Shown here piece after piece: positions 1 through 7,169 of a stretch of DNA of 64,000 nucleotides. The notes under the pieces are model-generated. The model ran no database searches, was not told the origin of the DNA, and was given only the letters and a program-made list of their open reading frames with translations. This stretch comes from JADJLQ01 sp031417835. GTDB taxonomy: Bacteria; Bacteroidota; Bacteroidia; Chitinophagales; Saprospiraceae. Position numbers and translations under genes: made by a program. Position 1 is the first letter of the stretch, and the number at the start of each line of letters is the position of its first letter. The DNA lies in NCBI GenBank assembly GCA_031417835.1, contig JANOWJ010000068.1, positions 1 through 64,000 on the forward strand, in the 5' to 3' direction.

Positions 1-116
1 GCTAATTTCTTTACATAAGATTGTAAACCACTCGTTACATATGTCTTTTGGAAAAATTTAATTCCTCCCCACGGGCTTATCTTTTTGTCTGTATATTCAT
101 GCTCTATTTCATGCAT
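1..116 (-). CDS. Probable IS transposase, N-terminal fragment (runs off the window)
   Basis: A minus-strand frame opens with ATG at 116 and stays open to the window edge (38 codons). The peptide begins MHEIEHEYTDKKISPWGGIK and continues through a Phe-Phe-Gln-Lys stretch. A 'TDKKISPWGG' opening is what I recall from DDE transposases of IS1380-like elements in Bacteroidota; this is memory, not a search. The catalytic domain is outside the window. The intact-looking start lies 83 bp from the broken end of the VanZ-like gene, which fits an insertion into that gene. It could also be an unrelated protein. Confidence 0.4.
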   Translation of the reverse strand, partial: MHEIEHEYTDKKISPWGGIKFFQKTYVTSGLQSYVKKL

Positions 117-198
117 CTTTTGAGTGAGTTTTGTTAATTAATTATTCTTATTGGTTTCCACTCTAAAAGTAAGACTTTTTATTACTATTTTTCAATTC

Positions 199-525
199 CT
201 ATTGCATGTTTACGGTTAAACTAATTAGTAAAAATGATAGTACAATTTTTGTATTGTTTAATTTTTTAAATAAAATTCCGGCATATAAGCCCAAGGGTGC
301 AAAAATTAATACATTTAAAATGAGTTCCCCAAAATCAGTTTTACCATTTAAAATTAAAGGCTTACCAAATGGAATTAAGTTGATACTTCTTTGATTGGCT
401 ATATTTGAAAAATGAATATTAAATTTGAAAAGAATGATCCATATTAATGAGATCAAATATATTATAAATAATACAATGGTTAAGTTGTTTGCTTTATTGC
501 TGCTCTTATATGTTTGTAAATTCAT
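199..525 (-). CDS. VanZ-like membrane protein, C-terminally truncated
   Basis: The 108-residue protein has three hydrophobic segments: about 15-35 (TIVLFIIYLISLIWIILF), 66-86 (GELILNVLIFAPLGLYAGIL) and 92-105. The 'NLIPFGKP' and 'NVLIFAPLG' motifs are typical of VanZ-family proteins, which are usually 130-200 residues long and have a fourth helix with a conserved D-x-x-D-x-x-x-N-x-x-G region. That C-terminal part is absent: the frame stops right after SLTVNMQ. The transposase fragment lies just downstream, so insertion-mediated truncation is likely. VanZ proteins are membrane proteins linked to glycopeptide tolerance in enterococci; the role in Bacteroidota is unknown. This copy may not be functional. 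Confidence 0.6.
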   Translation of the reverse strand: MNLQTYKSSNKANNLTIVLFIIYLISLIWIILFKFNIHFSNIANQRSINLIPFGKPLILNGKTDFGELILNVLIFAPLGLYAGILFKKLNNTKIVLSFLLISLTVNMQ

Positions 526-832
526 TTTTATTTTTATACGGTATAATTGACTTTTTCGAAAGTTTGGATAACTTTTATATTAACCGACTCATTGGAACTT
601 CCCACCAAACTCTACTCTAAGCAATAGATTACTAAAGGGATACGGGATCCTTTTGCAGGTAGGGGGATCTTTCATCATGTTGAGGATATTCATTCATTTT
701 AAATGGCCTTTCAGTATAAAACTAAGCATATATTCATTAGTGAAGATTCTTTTGTAGTGTGAATTGGACAAATGTATGCTTCAAGGAATCTATGCGTTCA
801 CAATGGACTGCAACCGGCTATCCAAAGCGCTC
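526..832. other. Intergenic stretch without a recognisable gene
   Basis: These 307 bases lie between two minus-strand genes. I find no reading frame with a plausible start, no strong hairpin followed by a U-tract, and no clean TAnnTTTG promoter core. Confidence 0.5.
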
Positions 833-2329
833 CTAAAGTGAATTAAGAAATTGGTCAGCTATTTTTAAATGAGCTTTTTGCTTTAGGTCTGGCATTTTAT
901 CAAAAGTACCTACCAACATCCCCAACCTGGGATTCTGCAAAAAAAATGTCCGGTGCGTATGCATAAACCTCCAAAACAATCCGTCCCATACTTTTTGCCA
1001 TTCACCTTTTTTATAATCACTCATTTTCATTAAATAGTTGCTGCCGCTGATATACGGTTTGGTGGCCATTAGCCCTCCATCAGCAAATTGGCTCATACCG
1101 TACACGTTTGGTACCATCACCCAATCATAGGCATCTATGAACAGTTCCATAAACCAACGGTAAACTTCATCAGGGTCAAATTCACACAAAAGCATAAAGT
1201 TACCCAAAACCATTAAGCGTTCTATATGATGACAATAGCCAGTCGCTAATACTTTTTTAATAGTAATATCAATCGGCTCTATTCCAGTGGTACCATTCCA
1301 AAACGAAGCTGGAATTTTTCGGGTAAAAGCCCAATAATTTTTTGTCCGTTCTTCTGTACCTTTTAGTTCATATACAGCCCTTATAAACTCCCGCCAACCG
1401 ATGATTTGGCGAATAAAACCTTCTAATGAATTTAATGGAATTTCGTGATTGCTGGCATACTCCAGGGCCTTATCTATAATAAATTTAGGTGTTAGCAGGC
1501 CGATGTTCAGCATAGGTGTCAAAACGCTGTGGTGCAAAATATTTTCATGGGCTACAATAGCATCTTCATACTCTCCAAAAGCGGAGAACCTTGATTTTAG
1601 AAAGTCATTTAGCCAACTTTTGCTTTCATCGAAAGTAGTGGGATATATAAAGTCAGAATTAAGGTCGCCATAGTTATTAGAAAAATATTTTTGAGTATAT
1701 GTAGTGGCCTCGGCATAAATATTATTGGGTTTTATAAATGTTATCTTTGGTGGAGTTTTTCCTTTGGGATACTTCAAACGATTTTCATCATCAAAGGTCC
1801 ATTTTCCCCCAACAGGCTTGTTATTTACTTCCATCAAAATATTTTTGCTTTGCCGCTGGTGTTTATAAAAGTCTGTTTGGAACATTCTTTTTTTGCCCGA
1901 AAAGTAAGCGGCTATTTCGACAAAAGAATTTAAAAATAGGGGGGTAGGTTTTTTTACATTCTTCATGCCATGAGCTTTAGAGATTTTATTTATTCGTTGC
2001 TCAAGCCAATAATCTGTTGGGTCTATGTATTCAAATGAATGAACTCCCTTTGTTTTTATATGGGGTATAAGATTTCTGACATCGGCTAATTCATTGAATG
2101 CATCAATATATTCGACTTTAATGTTTTTGGACTGCAAATAAATTTCGTAAAACTTCATGCTAGAGCGGTGAAGAACAATTTTCTGTTTGTGAAACTTGTA
2201 CTGCTTGAAGTAAAGCCATTCCTCTACTAAGTAGATGATATTACAGGTGGATGCGAGTACATTATTTTCAAATAATTGGTTTGGGAATAAGATGCCTATT
2301 TTATTCACTTGTTTTTGTTTTTCCTGCAT
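833..2329 (-). CDS. Cryptochrome/photolyase-family protein of the iron-sulfur (PhrB-like) clade, lacking the Fe-S cysteines
   Basis: This 498-residue FAD flavoprotein belongs by sequence to the deoxyribodipyrimidine photolyase-related clade (FeS-BCP/PhrB type), whose characterised members repair (6-4) photoproducts. An N-terminal Rossmann-like region (IGILFPNQLF, 11-20) is followed by the helical FAD domain with IIGWREFIRAVY (309-320), CHHIERLMVLGNF (366-378), YDWVMVPNVYGMSQFADGG (401-419) and NYLMKMSDY (431-439). Canonical members carry four cysteines binding a 4Fe-4S cluster: one in an 'ACL'-like motif near 350 and three after the SDY motif. Here the first site reads GIEPID and SDY is followed directly by KKGEW, with the usual Cys insert missing. 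The only cysteines are at 29, 366 and 382. The gene overlaps the DUF2256 gene upstream by 25 bp, so the two are probably co-transcribed. Whether it repairs DNA or senses light cannot be told. Confidence 0.85.
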   Translation of the reverse strand: MQEKQKQVNKIGILFPNQLFENNVLASTCNIIYLVEEWLYFKQYKFHKQKIVLHRSSMKFYEIYLQSKNIKVEYIDAFNELADVRNLIPHIKTKGVHSFEYIDPTDYWLEQRINKISKAHGMKNVKKPTPLFLNSFVEIAAYFSGKKRMFQTDFYKHQRQSKNILMEVNNKPVGGKWTFDDENRLKYPKGKTPPKITFIKPNNIYAEATTYTQKYFSNNYGDLNSDFIYPTTFDESKSWLNDFLKSRFSAFGEYEDAIVAHENILHHSVLTPMLNIGLLTPKFIIDKALEYASNHEIPLNSLEGFIRQIIGWREFIRAVYELKGTEERTKNYWAFTRKIPASFWNGTTGIEPIDITIKKVLATGYCHHIERLMVLGNFMLLCEFDPDEVYRWFMELFIDAYDWVMVPNVYGMSQFADGGLMATKPYISGSNYLMKMSDYKKGEWQKVWDGLFWRFMHTHRTFFLQNPRLGMLVGTFDKMPDLKQKAHLKIADQFLNSL

Positions 2330-2439
2330 TTATCGCTACAATATTTTACTTCATTCCAAACTTTAGCCCATTTTTTTCGCCATGTAAAAGGCTTTTTACA
2401 TACCTCACAAATACGATGCGGTAAAAACTCTTTTTTCAT
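2305..2439 (-). CDS. DUF2256 small zinc-finger-like protein
   Basis: A 44-residue basic protein that is easy to miss by length. I translated it by hand from ATG at 2439 to TGA at 2305. It carries Cys11 and Cys14 (ICEVC), a WRKKWAKVWNEVKYC core, and Cys35 and Cys39 (YCSDKC), that is a C-x2-C / C-x3-C pattern fitting a zinc-binding fold. The 'PFTWRKKWAKVW' segment is the hallmark of DUF2256. Its 3' end overlaps the start of the photolyase-family gene by 25 bp in another frame, which suggests translational coupling. DUF2256 genes are often found beside cryptochrome/photolyase genes, but their function is not established; a partner or regulatory role is an inference. Confidence 0.85.
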   Translation of the reverse strand: MKKEFLPHRICEVCKKPFTWRKKWAKVWNEVKYCSDKCRKNKNK

Positions 2440-2589
2440 ATTTCTTTATTTTTATGAAACCACAGTGCACAACTCTTGTAAGACCATACCTAAAATTTCA
2501 AAAGCTATAATTTGTTATTTATTCGTCGATGGTCTCTGTAGAATCTATTCAATTTGGATTTATATACTATTTTTGACATGTCCTGTGGA

Positions 2590-3120
2590 TTAAAGATCAG
2601 CTATTTTTTCAAATGCTAGTACGGCAGATTCTTCGGATAAATCAGAAGTATTTATGTTGGGTACATTAAATTCACGAGCTTGATTTCTCAAGTATTTTAA
2701 CCAATTTCTCATGTCTTGGGTTAACAACTCAGGTTGCCCTCTCTTTTCTGTTAACCGATATACCATTATTTCTTCGTCGCAATCAACAAGAATGATTTGA
2801 TAGTTGTGGAAATTGCGCTTTGCAAACCCAGTTTTTATGAATTTCAAATTGACTTGGCCCTCTAGTATTATTCGATCGCTATCCTCATACTCATGTATCA
2901 TTTTATCAATCCATGTATAGGTCATATCTCTTTGCCAATTTGACCCAGACCCGTGTTTTTCAATCATTTCTTTTTCAGAAGGAACGCCAATAGAATCAAA
3001 ATGTAAAAAGGACCAGGGCATTATTCTATATTTTTTTTCTAACCAATTTAATAAAGTTGTTTTGCCTACTCCAGACGCACCTGTAAGGAAATAGATCGAT
3101 TTAATTTTTGATGGAGTCAT
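2590..3120 (-). CDS. P-loop NTPase / kinase-like protein
   Basis: The 176-residue soluble protein has a Walker A motif GASGVGKT at residues 14-21, then an HFDSIG segment, a hydrophobic strand ending in IILEGQV (Walker B-like) and a YQIILVDCDEE strand with a following 'YRLTEKRGQPE' lid-like stretch. This is the layout of small nucleotide/nucleoside kinases of the AAA_33 or shikimate-kinase-like type. The substrate cannot be told. It is the last gene of a tightly packed minus-strand run (3894 to 2590, gaps 8 and 16 bp). Confidence 0.65.
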   Translation of the reverse strand: MTPSKIKSIYFLTGASGVGKTTLLNWLEKKYRIMPWSFLHFDSIGVPSEKEMIEKHGSGSNWQRDMTYTWIDKMIHEYEDSDRIILEGQVNLKFIKTGFAKRNFHNYQIILVDCDEEIMVYRLTEKRGQPELLTQDMRNWLKYLRNQAREFNVPNINTSDLSEESAVLAFEKIADL

Positions 3121-3136
3121 AGAAAAGGAGTCATGC

Positions 3137-3595
3137 CTATTTAGCTATTGAGATATATGTTTTGAAAAAGTATCTCCATGGCATGCCAATAATTGGTAGA
3201 AGAACCCATAAAAACGCGTTTGTCATTCCTTCTGATGGCGAGCCGATTAATTGATTGGATTGCCATAAAGGAAAAGCAACTAAACCTAACCAAAGCAGCT
3301 TATACAATATTTCTAACATCACTATAGGTAGCATTTTAAGAGGATGAAGTATTCCTAATATGGCTAGAATTGAATAGGATGCCCAAATGCACCAAGCCAT
3401 TGCATCTGTGGCATTCCAAACACCTTTAAAGGTTACTATATGAGTCCAAGCATCTTTTCCAAGGAAAATGACCATCAAGAGAAACATCAATCGCAGGACA
3501 TAAATATTGAATTTTGGAACTCCTTCCCAATGGTTATAATCCGGTTTGAAAACATTCAGGATGCTAAATTTGGATTGGTTTTGTGTATTTTCCAT
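3137..3595 (-). CDS. Hypothetical four-helix membrane protein
   Basis: 152 residues with hydrophobic segments around 32-47 (LRLMFLLMVIFLG), 66-85 (MAWCIWASYSILAILGIL), 89-110 (MLPIVMLEILYKLLWLGLVAF) and 126-140 (AFLWVLLPIIGMPW). The soluble N-terminus is about 28 residues long and includes FKPDYNHWEG. I do not recognise a named family. It sits 8 bp from the helix-hairpin-helix gene upstream and 16 bp from the kinase-like gene downstream, so the three probably form one transcript. Confidence 0.55.
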   Translation of the reverse strand: MENTQNQSKFSILNVFKPDYNHWEGVPKFNIYVLRLMFLLMVIFLGKDAWTHIVTFKGVWNATDAMAWCIWASYSILAILGILHPLKMLPIVMLEILYKLLWLGLVAFPLWQSNQLIGSPSEGMTNAFLWVLLPIIGMPWRYFFKTYISIAK

Positions 3596-3603
3596 GGTAT
3601 TTT

Positions 3604-3894
3604 TTATGGTTTGAATGTAAGCCCGTTCTCTTGAAGTGCCTTTTGCAGTTTTGGAATGGTGCTTTTGCCCATTCCGTGAAAATTCAGAATTTCCTTTATG
3701 CTATATTTCGATAGCTGCTGCAAAGTTGTAATCCCGTTATTTTCCAAAGCTCTTCTTGCCGGGGCTGCAAGCGTGGAGTAGAAATTGTCTTTGGGTTTAC
3801 GTTCTACTTCACAAATCGGACATACCGGACAATCCAAGCTTTTATAAAATGGATGACCATTTTTGCAAGTTTTTAAGCGCTTTTTTAGCTCCAT
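3604..3894 (-). CDS. Zinc-ribbon plus helix-hairpin-helix (RNA polymerase alpha-CTD-like) protein
   Basis: 96 residues in two parts. Residues 10-28 hold C10, H14, C22, C25 and C28 (CPVCPIC), a likely metal-binding ribbon. Residues 38-95 (STLAAPARRALENNGI, LQQLSKYSIKEILNFHGMGK, IPKLQKALQENGL) match the pattern of the RNA polymerase alpha C-terminal domain and related HhH DNA-binding folds, with the 'HGMGKSTIPKL' hairpin. It probably contacts nucleic acid. It is the first gene of a three-gene run. Confidence 0.65.
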   Translation of the reverse strand: MELKKRLKTCKNGHPFYKSLDCPVCPICEVERKPKDNFYSTLAAPARRALENNGITTLQQLSKYSIKEILNFHGMGKSTIPKLQKALQENGLTFKP

Positions 3895-4051
3895 TTATTT
3901 GATTCAATTTTATGGTTGTTCTTCTTTCTTGTTTGTCTTTTGCTTATGAATTTTGTTGTACAGAAACGTATCAAGATTTCTATATTGGAACACTCGCTTT
4001 CGAAACTTGCCTTACATTGTATATTTAAATGCATAATCGGGCTGAATGATT

Positions 4052-4414
4052 TTACCATTCTTGAATTATAATACCAACTTGGTTATCCTTTAAAGCGAAT
4101 TCTTTAGCACCCCAAGGTCGAAGCGTGATGTCTTTAAGGTTTGGATGGAGAAATTCAGGATGAGACATAGAAAGCTTGGCATAGACTTCTTTGATGTTTG
4201 TGGTCACTAACCTAAACTCTGGATTATGTTCTTTCGCTAGTTCACTATTTTCGAAAAGATTTATACGTAACCCATTTTTTTCCAAAACACAAAATGGTTG
4301 ACTTGATTTTAATTCACTATGTCCAATAGTAAATTCCAGGCAGTCGACAAAGAATTTTAAACCGTCAGAGATATTTACATAGAAAACATTCGGAACAAGT
4401 TTTTCGAAGTTCAT
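4052..4414 (-). CDS. VOC-family (glyoxalase/bleomycin-resistance-like) protein
   Basis: 120 residues forming one pair of beta-alpha-beta-beta-beta modules: PNVFYVNISDGLKFFVDCLEF at the start, a middle LRINLFENSE strand and the C-terminal ALKDNQVGIIIQEW, which is the typical 'D.dGn.i.i.qe' ending of VOC proteins. Such proteins may be glyoxalases, dioxygenases or drug-binding proteins; nothing here chooses between them. It is a stand-alone minus-strand gene. Confidence 0.75.
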   Translation of the reverse strand: MNFEKLVPNVFYVNISDGLKFFVDCLEFTIGHSELKSSQPFCVLEKNGLRINLFENSELAKEHNPEFRLVTTNIKEVYAKLSMSHPEFLHPNLKDITLRPWGAKEFALKDNQVGIIIQEW

Positions 4415-4417
4415 AAC

Positions 4418-4549
4418 TTAGATTTTAGTATTTTTTAGATAAGTGTTTTCGTTAATAATTTCCACGGCAAAATGGAATTCTTTATTTCTATCTTGGTTTT
4501 CTAATTGATCATTGGCAACAACATTGAACTTTAGCGCGTTAATATACTT
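4418..4549 (-). pseudogene. Short coding-like frame without a start codon, probable gene remnant
   Basis: Between the DUF-less membrane protein gene and the VOC gene a minus-strand frame of 43 codons encodes KYINALKFNVVAND followed by a charged stretch containing EFHFAVEIINENTYL, ending at TAA 4418-4420. The composition looks like real protein, but there is no ATG, GTG or TTG in a useful place and an upstream in-frame stop lies at 4550-4552. It is probably the 3' remnant of a gene deleted at its 5' end. I do not recognise the family. Confidence 0.25.
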
Positions 4550-5142
4550 TTAGCTACTGACTGGGCTTTTAAAATTTTAAGGCCTATGAGTGTATGTGAT
4601 AAAATCAAAATCACATCAACTAAATGAGCAAGTAATGGTTCTCTTGGAATTCTACTGATAGGGAAACCTATAGCAGCTATAATGAGTAAAGCCCCAATCC
4701 ACCATTCAAATGTTTTCGCTCTGATAAAATTAATACCAAGCACTATTAGACTTAAAGGAAACAAAATACCAGGGAGGTAAAGCGATATGACCCCGCCAAT
4801 TCCTAATTTTTCATGAAGCACATTTTTTGCATCTATATCATTTATACCAATTGCCTCTCCATAGATGCCATCCATGCCAAAGTTATTGCCACCGATACAC
4901 GCATAAATTGCGATTAAAAAACCAATAGTTGCGTAGCGAGGCATTTTATCTTTGAGAAGTGAAAACATCCCTTGAAAGGCAAGTATCCAAAACGTAAATG
5001 CCAAAACCTGAATCCAGCCGGCTGTTCCAGTCAAGACTCCGTTTGACCAAAAGAATATTGAAATTGCTAAAAGAAGTGGCGCGAGAATCAGCGAAACAAG
5101 CCAAATTTTGTTTTGAAATTGATTAATTTCTTCACTTTTCAT
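4531..5142 (-). CDS. Hypothetical multi-pass membrane protein
   Basis: 203 residues with about six hydrophobic segments (near 13-30, 38-60, 70-85, 117-135, 146-162 and 171-190) and short loops. The loop with NNFGMDGIYGEAIGINDIDAKN (approx. 86-108) is the longest soluble part and is likely exposed. The arrangement resembles DUF4386-type integral membrane proteins, but I cannot assign it. It stands alone: the next gene upstream starts more than 300 bp away. Confidence 0.55.
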   Translation of the reverse strand: MKSEEINQFQNKIWLVSLILAPLLLAISIFFWSNGVLTGTAGWIQVLAFTFWILAFQGMFSLLKDKMPRYATIGFLIAIYACIGGNNFGMDGIYGEAIGINDIDAKNVLHEKLGIGGVISLYLPGILFPLSLIVLGINFIRAKTFEWWIGALLIIAAIGFPISRIPREPLLAHLVDVILILSHTLIGLKILKAQSVAKSILTR

Positions 5143-5464
5143 ATGTATTAAATATTTAATTGTTCAAATATTCGATTTCTAAATATAATCCCCAATTTAA
5201 AGTATCCTTTATTTTAGACAATGAGTTTAATTTTCGGACGGCGTTCTTCACCTAATATCGAGTAGAACGGCCATCTTCAGATTGATGAAATCCCTTGTTA
5301 TGTGTCCAAAAATAGCAAATATGTTTCATCTTGGAATACTAGTTAGAGATTCAGATGGAATGGAGCGTCGAAGGGTTGCGTAAACCATACTAAACCAAAT
5401 GTTAAACCAAAATTACAAGTGTAAAGTGTAAGCCGCAAAGCTGTATGGGGTGGTAACGTTTTCT
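5143..5464. other. Intergenic stretch with an imperfect palindrome
   Basis: No gene is supported in these 322 bases. An inverted pair GGCGTTCT (5240-5247) / AGAACGGCC (5264-5272) could fold into a hairpin with a 16-nt loop and has no U-tract. Otherwise I see nothing here. Confidence 0.4.
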
Positions 5465-5986
5465 TTATTCTAATCCAATATCTAATAGATTCAAAATTTG
5501 TTTTTTTCTATTTTCCAAAGTTCCACTAACTTCTATAATTTCATTGCTCAAATCTCCAATCCATTCCTGTATAATTTCATTTATTTCGCTTCGCAAATTT
5601 GGTAAATCTGATTCCGGGCATATGATTAAATCAGGCGATTCGATTGGAACAAAAATGATGAGGTCAATTTGTGACATTGCCTTTATCATTTTGTCATAAA
5701 GTTTTTGTAAGTTGTTCTGCCCGCTTTGAGCGAATATATAAGCTAATAGGTCAAGCGGACAACGGTCAAAAATCACATCGTTTCCGCTGGCTGCTATTTG
5801 TTTTACAGAGAAATTGAATTGATCAATATAATCGTCTACTGTTGGAATTTCTGTAAATACGTAACCCATCTCTTCCAGTTGCACATATGGCTCAGTGTTA
5901 AGGTTATATGTAGGTAAAGTATCTGCGATTTTTTCGGCCAAAGTGGTTTTGCCGACTCTATGTGCACCTGTAAAAGCTATTTTCAT
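5465..5986 (-). CDS. AAA_28-like P-loop ATP/GTP-binding kinase-like protein
   Basis: 173 residues with a Walker A motif GAHRVGKT at 7-14, a DVIFDRCPLDLLAYIF segment (Walker B-like with a DRCPLD motif) near 75-90, and a DLIIFVPIESPD strand near 113-124. The 'TGAHRVGKTTLA' and 'DRCPLD' pairing is typical of the AAA_28/NadR-type P-loop family, which includes nicotinamide-riboside kinase-like enzymes. The substrate is unknown. It is a single gene on the minus strand. Confidence 0.7.
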   Translation of the reverse strand: MKIAFTGAHRVGKTTLAEKIADTLPTYNLNTEPYVQLEEMGYVFTEIPTVDDYIDQFNFSVKQIAASGNDVIFDRCPLDLLAYIFAQSGQNNLQKLYDKMIKAMSQIDLIIFVPIESPDLIICPESDLPNLRSEINEIIQEWIGDLSNEIIEVSGTLENRKKQILNLLDIGLE

Positions 5987-6176
5987 AATTCATGAACTTG
6001 ACAGATTTTGGGGGTAAAATACATTCTGATAAATGCCCTTCAATAAAGGGTATATTTTCATTGGATTTTTTATGATTTATTTCATTTGCTTTACTATACT
6101 ACAGCTCCTCTTTGCCCATGGAGTCGTTACGCAATTTCATTTATATAGTAGATTCCATTTGCCTCGCTTCGACATC

Positions 6177-6989
6177 CTACGTTGGGTTACGTAGGAGAGG
6201 CTTTTTAATATACTGATTTGGTATGGAAACAATCGGCTCCTCCAGTTGAACATCAGATCTCCTTCGACCCACTAAACGAACATAGCCTAAATAACGACCA
6301 CGATCGGCCTCCAAGGCTTCTATTTCATGAAGGTTGTTGGGAGCAATTGCAAGATGCCAATCTTTCCATAACTGCCATCCATCGGGCAGGGTGTCGGCTA
6401 TTTCGATGTCCACAATGCCCGTTTGTTCCCAATGCTTTTGCCACCATGCTGCCGAATGCAGACTCCATAGGTCATTCGTCCACCACGCTCTAAGATGATC
6501 CGGGACTACGCCTTCGAATTCCTGCATGATGCCAGCCCCTGCGATTGCTATTTGCCCACCAGGCTTGACAAACCGAGCTAGATAACTCAGATAAAGATCA
6601 TCTGTACCATAATATATGAAGGAGTCTATACTGATGATAGCATCGAAAAACTCATTGGCAAAGGGCAGCGCTCGGGCGTCAGCATGAATAGGGAAGACCC
6701 CATCCTCCATGCCAGCATCGCGAATGCGCTGGAGATTTTCCGAAACCGAAAACCACAAGTCAGTCGCCCAAACCTGTACCCCAAATTCGCGGTGGAGGAA
6801 GATAGAGGAGATCGCTCTTCCGCAGCCTAGATCGAGTACCCGCATGCCGGGTCGAAGGTCCAAGGCCCGAGCTAACCACTCCGTCATCCACAGTGGACTT
6901 GCACCTCCACTCACTCCGGCTATAATCCAGTCTGGATTGTAAACTGAAGAGCGTGGAAACAGTGGTGAAACAAACTTTGTTTTGATCAT
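6177..6989 (-). CDS. Class I SAM-dependent methyltransferase
   Basis: 270 residues. Motif I VLDLGCGRA is at 51-59, an acidic strand WATDLWFS follows, then IHADARALPFANEFFDAIISIDSF (motifs II/III, about 101-124) and the KPGGQIAIAG strand near 142-151. The rest (WWTNDLWSLHSAAWWQKHWEQTG) is rich in tryptophan, as in the lid region of small-molecule methyltransferases. The methyl acceptor is unknown. The last 15 or so residues (IPNQYIKKPLLRNPT) look unlike the rest and may be a substituted tail. The gene is visibly more GC-rich than its neighbours, which suggests recent transfer. No operon partners are seen. Confidence 0.8.
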   Translation of the reverse strand: MIKTKFVSPLFPRSSVYNPDWIIAGVSGGASPLWMTEWLARALDLRPGMRVLDLGCGRAISSIFLHREFGVQVWATDLWFSVSENLQRIRDAGMEDGVFPIHADARALPFANEFFDAIISIDSFIYYGTDDLYLSYLARFVKPGGQIAIAGAGIMQEFEGVVPDHLRAWWTNDLWSLHSAAWWQKHWEQTGIVDIEIADTLPDGWQLWKDWHLAIAPNNLHEIEALEADRGRYLGYVRLVGRRRSDVQLEEPIVSIPNQYIKKPLLRNPT

Positions 6990-7169
6990 AAAATTTGAAG
7001 TCTCTTAAATAATTGTTCGTTGGATGACCTGTTCCTCAATGGATCGCCTATGCTCGGTGGATGGATTTCATCATTCTTATTGTTTCCATGATCGCCGTTT
7101 TTTTTCCATTGATTACCGTCAAAAATGGAATTAAGGTTGTCAATTTAGAGTCTGCCATATTAAGTCCCT

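Noticed and set aside
2309..2593. 94-residue plus-strand frame rich in Phe
   Set aside because: It is the shadow of the minus-strand DUF2256 gene and intergenic sequence.
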